Assembly (NCBI GenBank): GCA_902475025.1
Contig: CABRXX010000005.1
Span: 20,067-84,066 of the forward strand
DNA from: Merdiplasma sp905207905
GTDB lineage: Bacteria > Bacillota > Clostridia > Lachnospirales > Lachnospiraceae
DNA length: 64,000 nucleotides
Direction of reading: 5' to 3'
Shown: piece after piece, positions 60,027 through 64,000 of the stretch
How positions within the stretch are numbered: the stretch's first letter is position 1
How the letters are laid out: the number at the start of each line of letters is the position of its first letter
The notes under the pieces: generated by a model
What the model was told of the DNA's origin: nothing
The model's input: the letters and a program-made list of their open reading frames with translations, nothing else
Database searches by the model: none
Translations under genes and position numbers: made by a program

Positions 60027-61694
60027 ATGAAAAAAGGGCAGATTTATGAAGGAAGGGTTGAACGGGCAGAATTTCCTGGTAAAGGATATATTACTGTAGA
60101 GGAGCGGCAGGTGGAAGTAAAAAATGGCCTTCCCGGCCAGAATGTGCGGTTTTCAGTAAATAAAATCCGGAAGGAGAAAGCCCAGGGGCGTATCCTGGAG
60201 GTTTTGGAAAAATCACCTTTAGAGACTGAGGCGGACTGCGTTCATTTTGGAGATTGCGGGGGATGTACCTATCGGACTCTTCCTTATAAGGAGCAATTGA
60301 AATTAAAAGAAGAACAGATCAAAAAGCTTCTAGACAGTGTCTGTGAACACTATGAATTTGAAGGGATCAAGCCCAGTCCGATTCAGGAAGGATACCGCAA
60401 CAAAATGGAATTTTCTTTTGGTGATGAAGAGAAGAATGGTCCTTTAGCTCTCGGAATGCATAAGCGGGGCAGTTTTTATGATATTGTCACCGTAGACCAG
60501 TGCAGGATCGTAGACGAAGATTTCCGTAAAATCCTTACCAGTGTTTTGGAGTTTGCAAAAGGCACAGGCCTTCCATTTTATCATAAATTAAGCCATGAAG
60601 GATATTTCCGTCATCTTTTGGTGCGAAAAGCAGCGAAAACAGGAGAAATTCTGGTAGATTTGATCACCAGTACGCAGGCTCAGCCGGAACTGTCGGGCAT
60701 GGTGGAGGCGCTGCGCGGATTATCGCTGCAAGGGCGAATCGTGGGTGTCTTACATACGGAAAATGATCGTCCAGCGGATGTAATTCAGAATGACCGGACA
60801 GAGATCCTTTATGGACAGGATTATTTTTATGAAGAGCTTTTGGGACTGAAATTTAAGATCTCTCCCTTCAGTTTTTTCCAGACCAACTCCCTTGGCGCAG
60901 AAGTTCTTTACGAAACTGCCCGCAGTTACATCGGAGATACCAAGGACAAAGTGATTTTTGATCTCTACAGCGGCACCGGTACTATTGCTCAGATCCTTGC
61001 GCCGGTGGCCAGTCATGTCACTGGCGTGGAGATCGTTGAGGAGGCTGTGGAAGCTGCCAGAGCTAATGCTGATCGGAATGGTCTTGCCAACTGTTCTTTC
61101 CTGGCGGGAGATGTGTTAAAGGTCATTGACCAGCTGACAGAAAAACCGGATCTGATCGTTCTGGATCCGCCTAGAGACGGCATTCATCCCAAGGCGCTGG
61201 ATAAGATCATCCGTTTTGGTGTAGAGCGCATGGTCTATATATCCTGCAAGCCCACCAGCCTGGTTCGGGATCTGGAAGTGCTTCAGGCCAGAGGTTATCA
61301 GGTAGAAAAGGTTTGTGCTGTGGACATGTTTCCTGGGACGGCGCACGTGGAGACGGTTGTACTGCTTTCCCACAAAAAGCCAGACGGACATATCAACGTA
61401 AAAGTTGAGTTTGGCGAGGGTGAGGGAAAAGTTCCACTTGATAATATTGCTAAAAGAGCGGAAAGCTATAAGCCCAAAGAACGAGTGACCTACAAAATGA
61501 TAAAGGAGTACATAGAAGCTAAATACGGCTTCAAAGTACATACCGCATATATCGCAGAGGTAAAGAGAGATTTAGGCTTGCCGATGTACGATGCTCCTAA
61601 TGCGGTAGAGAAATTGAAACAGCCGAGGAAGCATCCAACTCCAGAGAAGGTTGAAGCAATAAAGGATGCATTGAGGTATTTTGAGATAATATAG
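60027..61694 (+). CDS. rlmD: RlmD-type 23S rRNA uracil-C5 methyltransferase with C-terminal extension
   Basis: This 555-residue protein has the TrmA/RlmD family layout: a TRAM domain, a Fe-S site (Cys 71, 77, 80 in CVHFGDCGGC plus the Cys in VDQCRIVDE), and the Rossmann methyltransferase with SPFSFFQTNS, FDLYSGTGTIAQIL, VLDPPRDGIHPK and the catalytic Cys in MVYISCKPTSLVRDL. It methylates uracil C5 in rRNA with S-adenosylmethionine. From about residue 450 it carries an extension of ~100 residues (KPKERVTYKMIKEYIEAKYGFKVHTAYIAEVKRDLGL.., ending KVEAIKDALRYFEII) that is not part of E. coli RlmD. ATG 60027 follows GAGGAGAAGAATT. The AT-rich segment begins just after its stop. Confidence 0.92.
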   Translation: MKKGQIYEGRVERAEFPGKGYITVEERQVEVKNGLPGQNVRFSVNKIRKEKAQGRILEVLEKSPLETEADCVHFGDCGGCTYRTLPYKEQLKLKEEQIKKLLDSVCEHYEFEGIKPSPIQEGYRNKMEFSFGDEEKNGPLALGMHKRGSFYDIVTVDQCRIVDEDFRKILTSVLEFAKGTGLPFYHKLSHEGYFRHLLVRKAAKTGEILVDLITSTQAQPELSGMVEALRGLSLQGRIVGVLHTENDRPADVIQNDRTEILYGQDYFYEELLGLKFKISPFSFFQTNSLGAEVLYETARSYIGDTKDKVIFDLYSGTGTIAQILAPVASHVTGVEIVEEAVEAARANADRNGLANCSFLAGDVLKVIDQLTEKPDLIVLDPPRDGIHPKALDKIIRFGVERMVYISCKPTSLVRDLEVLQARGYQVEKVCAVDMFPGTAHVETVVLLSHKKPDGHINVKVEFGEGEGKVPLDNIAKRAESYKPKERVTYKMIKEYIEAKYGFKVHTAYIAEVKRDLGLPMYDAPNAVEKLKQPRKHPTPEKVEAIKDALRYFEII

Positions 61695-61706
61695 AGGGAG
61701 AAAATT

Positions 61707-63077
61707 ATGGCGATAATAAGACCAAGATTGATAGATTTCTACAATATTCCAATAACGCAAGAAGAGGTTGATTTCGCTATTCCTTTTTTAGATGAAGATA
61801 TACCATTATATTTAGATCCATTTTTGTTGTGGAAATCTCCTTCGCAGCAAGATAATGCGTTACACCTGATACTAATTAATTCATTTAATAAGTTGGGGGC
61901 AACGTATTTGAAAAATGAAGATAAAAGGGAGTTAATAGCAGAGAACTTAGCTAGCTTATCTGAGTGTAGTGAGGTAGGATTAGGTTCGGGAAAAACCAAA
62001 AAGGGATTGAAAATATCCATAAATACAGCAAAAGAGATATTAGATTTGTTCAGTATAGTGCCACAATATAAGACAGGTGGTTTTTCTCATTTTGAGGAAA
62101 TACAGTTATATGTAAATAATATATCTAAGGATAGGATTAGTGATTTTGCGTGTAATTTTTTAAAGTCCTTTCTTATTGATTTTACACAAGATGAATGTAA
62201 AAAATATAATATTCCAGTAAGAGAGTTTGCGAATATTAAAGTTTTTAATCCAAAGACTTGTAGTATTGATGAAGAAAAACTGTCATTACCATATAACCCA
62301 GAGGACGAAACCCCTATTATTTTTGTTCCAAAGCGGTGGTTGCGTCATACTCCATGGATTAATTATGACGACTATTTTGTAAATGCTTATGTAAAGGAGG
62401 GCGAAGAAGATAAAATTGAAAAACCTAAAGTATTAGAATACAACAGATATAATTATGGAATGATTACAGCATATATAGCAGCAAAGGAGCGTACGCAAGC
62501 AGATTGTAAAAATGACCCATTGTTCAAACAAATACCAGTTATCTCTGCTAAAAAATGTTTGAATCAAATAGTAAAACTACCATCGGGTAAAACAGATAAT
62601 GCCGATAAAAAGTTTGAAAATAGTTGTACAAAGCTATTTGCGTCTTTGTTATATCCCCATCTTGATTTTGCTCAAGCGCAAAGCAGGATTGATTCGGGAA
62701 CTCAGATAAGAGATTTAATCTTTTATAATAATTGTTCATTTCCATTGTTGAAAGAATTATATGATAAATATGATTGCAGACAGATTGTTTTTGAAATGAA
62801 AAATGTAAATGAGGTTAGTAGAGAACATATCAATCAGTTAAATCGTTATCTTTCGGAGCAGTTTGGACGTTTTGGAATTATTATAACTAGAAATCCATTA
62901 AAGAAAAGTATTATGAGAAATACTATAGATTTATGGAGTGGACAAAGAAAGTGTATTTTATGCCTTACTGATGAAGATATCAGGCTTATGGTTGATGTAT
63001 ACGAAAATAAGCAACGTGACCCAATGGAAGTTATAAATAAGAAGTATGTAGAATTTATAAGAATGTGTCCATCTTAG
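61707..63077 (+). CDS. PD-(D/E)XK nuclease-like protein of an AT-rich island
   Basis: This is a 456-residue protein of unknown family. The first ~290 residues have no motif that I recognise (start MAIIRPRLIDFYNIPITQEEVDFAIPFLDEDIPLYLDP). Residues about 300-400 fit a restriction-endonuclease-like core: Glu 304 in KFENSCTKLF, Asp 336 in SGTQIRDLIF, Glu 363 and Lys 365 in IVFEMKNV, then EHINQLNRYLSEQFGRFGIIITRNP. This is the D...ExK pattern used for metal-dependent DNA cleavage. Base composition is far more AT-rich than before 61700, so it is probably horizontally acquired. AGGGAG precedes ATG 61707, 12 bases after rlmD. Two small tandem paralogues follow. A defence or restriction role is inferred, not shown. 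Confidence 0.72.
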   Translation: MAIIRPRLIDFYNIPITQEEVDFAIPFLDEDIPLYLDPFLLWKSPSQQDNALHLILINSFNKLGATYLKNEDKRELIAENLASLSECSEVGLGSGKTKKGLKISINTAKEILDLFSIVPQYKTGGFSHFEEIQLYVNNISKDRISDFACNFLKSFLIDFTQDECKKYNIPVREFANIKVFNPKTCSIDEEKLSLPYNPEDETPIIFVPKRWLRHTPWINYDDYFVNAYVKEGEEDKIEKPKVLEYNRYNYGMITAYIAAKERTQADCKNDPLFKQIPVISAKKCLNQIVKLPSGKTDNADKKFENSCTKLFASLLYPHLDFAQAQSRIDSGTQIRDLIFYNNCSFPLLKELYDKYDCRQIVFEMKNVNEVSREHINQLNRYLSEQFGRFGIIITRNPLKKSIMRNTIDLWSGQRKCILCLTDEDIRLMVDVYENKQRDPMEVINKKYVEFIRMCPS

Positions 63078-63094
63078 GAAAGTGAGAAAATATT

Positions 63095-63475
63095 ATGGAA
63101 AAAGATCAAATTGAAAAATTTGAAAAATTACATATTCAAATAAAGGATATGTATAATGAGCTGAGTATCTTATCAAAAAAATCTCCTGATGGGGCAATTA
63201 ACAAATTTAAGTTAAAATTCATTAACCAGTTAATTGAGGAAGCTAATCAGTTTTTGAAGGAACGATATAAACCTTTTGCCGATTTTGAAAAGTTTGAAGA
63301 AGAGGATATACCTTTTAACAGTGATGTAGTAATGATTATCTCGCAATATATAAAATGTTTAGAAAGATTCAAATATGATAATGTAAAATTGCTTTCTGGG
63401 AATTGGTATTGGAATCTTTCAGATTCAAAAGATGAAGTAAAAACTTCAAGACCTTTATCGGACTTTACATTTTAG
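63095..63475 (+). CDS. Small protein, first of two tandem paralogues
   Basis: This 126-residue protein has no similarity that I recognise. Its core reads MYNELSILSKKSPDGAINKFKLKFINQLIE, then a break, then EEEDIPFNSDVVMIISQYIKCLERF. The next gene repeats the same plan, so the two are tandem duplicates. It lacks Cys and has no membrane helix; helices dominate the prediction by eye. It lies 17 bases after the nuclease-like gene, on the same strand and with the same AT-rich composition. It could be an antitoxin, immunity or specificity partner of the nuclease. Confidence 0.68.
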   Translation: MEKDQIEKFEKLHIQIKDMYNELSILSKKSPDGAINKFKLKFINQLIEEANQFLKERYKPFADFEKFEEEDIPFNSDVVMIISQYIKCLERFKYDNVKLLSGNWYWNLSDSKDEVKTSRPLSDFTF

Positions 63476-63488
63476 AGGGAGAAGAAAT

Positions 63489-63833
63489 ATGAAAGATACA
63501 ATTACTCAAGAAGCAGTCACTCAATATGAGTTGCTTTGTCCGTTACTTTCTGGAATATATGGGGAGTTACAAGAATTATCAAAGAAAAAGCCAGATACGC
63601 CTCTTAACAACTTTAAGGTTAAATCAATAAATAGAGTCTTAGAACCAATAAAGGAATTGTTGAAAGAGGAAAATATGTACCCGTTTTTGGATGTGCTTGA
63701 TATGGATGATATGCCTACAAACAGTGATGTTGTATTAATCCTGAGCCAATATATAAAATCTATGGATATTTTTCATGATAAATATTATGGATACAATTCA
63801 CGTTCTGGGCAATATGAATGGAGTACAAAATAA
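63489..63833 (+). CDS. Small protein, second of two tandem paralogues
   Basis: This 114-residue protein is paralogous to the one before it: IYGELQELSKKKPDTPLNNFKVKSINRVLEPIKELLKE aligns with its YNELSILSKKSPD... stretch, and MDDMPTNSDVVLILSQYIKSMDIF with EEDIPFNSDVVMIISQYIKCLERF. The shared pieces are Y-x-EL-x2-LSKK-x-PD-x3-N-x-FK and NSDVV-x-I-SQYIK. ATG 63489 follows AGAGGGAGAAG, 13 bases after the preceding stop. Its function is unknown, like that of its twin. Confidence 0.68.
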   Translation: MKDTITQEAVTQYELLCPLLSGIYGELQELSKKKPDTPLNNFKVKSINRVLEPIKELLKEENMYPFLDVLDMDDMPTNSDVVLILSQYIKSMDIFHDKYYGYNSRSGQYEWSTK

Positions 63834-63969
63834 CCGTAGGAGTTCTCTTTCCTTTGAATTGCCGCTTAGTTTCGAGCAGGCAGCAGCCTATCGAAAGGTT
63901 AACGGACAGTATGTAAGGAAAAATCAGTGGAGAGATACCACTGTAAGGGTATTGATAAACCTTGATTAA
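63834..63969 (+). pseudogene. Possible gene remnant after the paralogues
   Basis: A plus-strand frame ending at 63969 reads RSSLSFELPLSFEQAAAYRKVNGQYVRKNQWRDTTVRVLINLD. Its only in-frame ATGs lie inside the preceding gene, and no ribosome-binding site lies before it. Base composition here is less AT-rich than in the three island genes. It may be the 3' piece of a longer gene cut by the island, or it may be noise; the window ends soon after. Confidence 0.35.
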
Positions 63970-64000
63970 CAGTTAAATATGATAAGCGTATCATTGGAAA

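Overview
The window looks like chromosome from a spore-forming, gut-type Firmicute, most likely a Lachnospiraceae (Blautia or a near relative). The grounds are a forespore sigma factor (sigG) beside a YlmC/YmxH-type gene, a type III glutamine synthetase, a YerC/TrpR-like regulator, strong AGGAGG ribosome-binding sites and families I recall mainly from Lachnospiraceae. The genus is inference. I see no rRNA, tRNA, CRISPR array, complete insertion sequence or prophage.

Layout. 1-7.2 kb: the end of kdpC, a KdpD-like sensor with no kinase domain, a TetM/EF-G-like GTPase fused to a NYN (Rae1/YacP-like) nuclease domain, an M19 dipeptidase and an RmlD-like reductase. 7.5-9.3 kb: sigG and a ylmC-like gene on the minus strand, then nrdR with a consensus promoter. 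9.4-15 kb: three linked genes of unknown function (a 1178-residue Ig-like/solenoid protein, a degenerate Hsp70/actin-like protein and a TPR-like protein). 15-21.2 kb: purF-purB-purA followed by a membrane protein that appears split in two. 21.2-27.2 kb: azlC-azlD, mgtE, a Cys-rich FMN oxidase, a PAP2 phosphatase and a lipid kinase. 27.2-32.1 kb: a MATE exporter with a divergent BmrR-like regulator and a 19-bp-spacer MerR-type promoter, then an aldehyde/alcohol dehydrogenase pair. 32.4-36.2 kb: metQ-metI-metN behind a structured leader, and a LysR regulator. 36.7-41.6 kb: galM, glnN and a PucR/CdaR-type regulator. 41.9-46.5 kb: an S41 protease, a sigma-like protein without DNA-binding parts, signal peptidase I and DNA polymerase IV. 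46.6-54.5 kb: a surface-protein cluster with three lipoproteins carrying Thr/Glu-rich spacers, an amidohydrolase and an orphan solute-binding protein. 54.8-61.7 kb: PHP phosphatase, YerC, a DUF1836-like protein, PcrA helicase and an RlmD methyltransferase with a C-terminal extension. 61.7-64 kb: a much more AT-rich segment with a PD-(D/E)XK nuclease-like protein and two small tandem paralogues, probably horizontally acquired.

Two dispersed non-coding repeat families run through the window: a ~119-bp element with GGATGTTGCAAAATA-type inverted ends (three full copies, one half copy, one short hairpin derivative), and a ~102-bp element starting with a TTTGTTTCATAGGAA palindrome (two full and two partial copies). 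The items most worth a second look are the AT-rich nuclease-paralogue cassette, the GTPase-NYN fusion, the Hsp70-like/TPR/solenoid operon, the sigma-like protein and the metN leader RNA.
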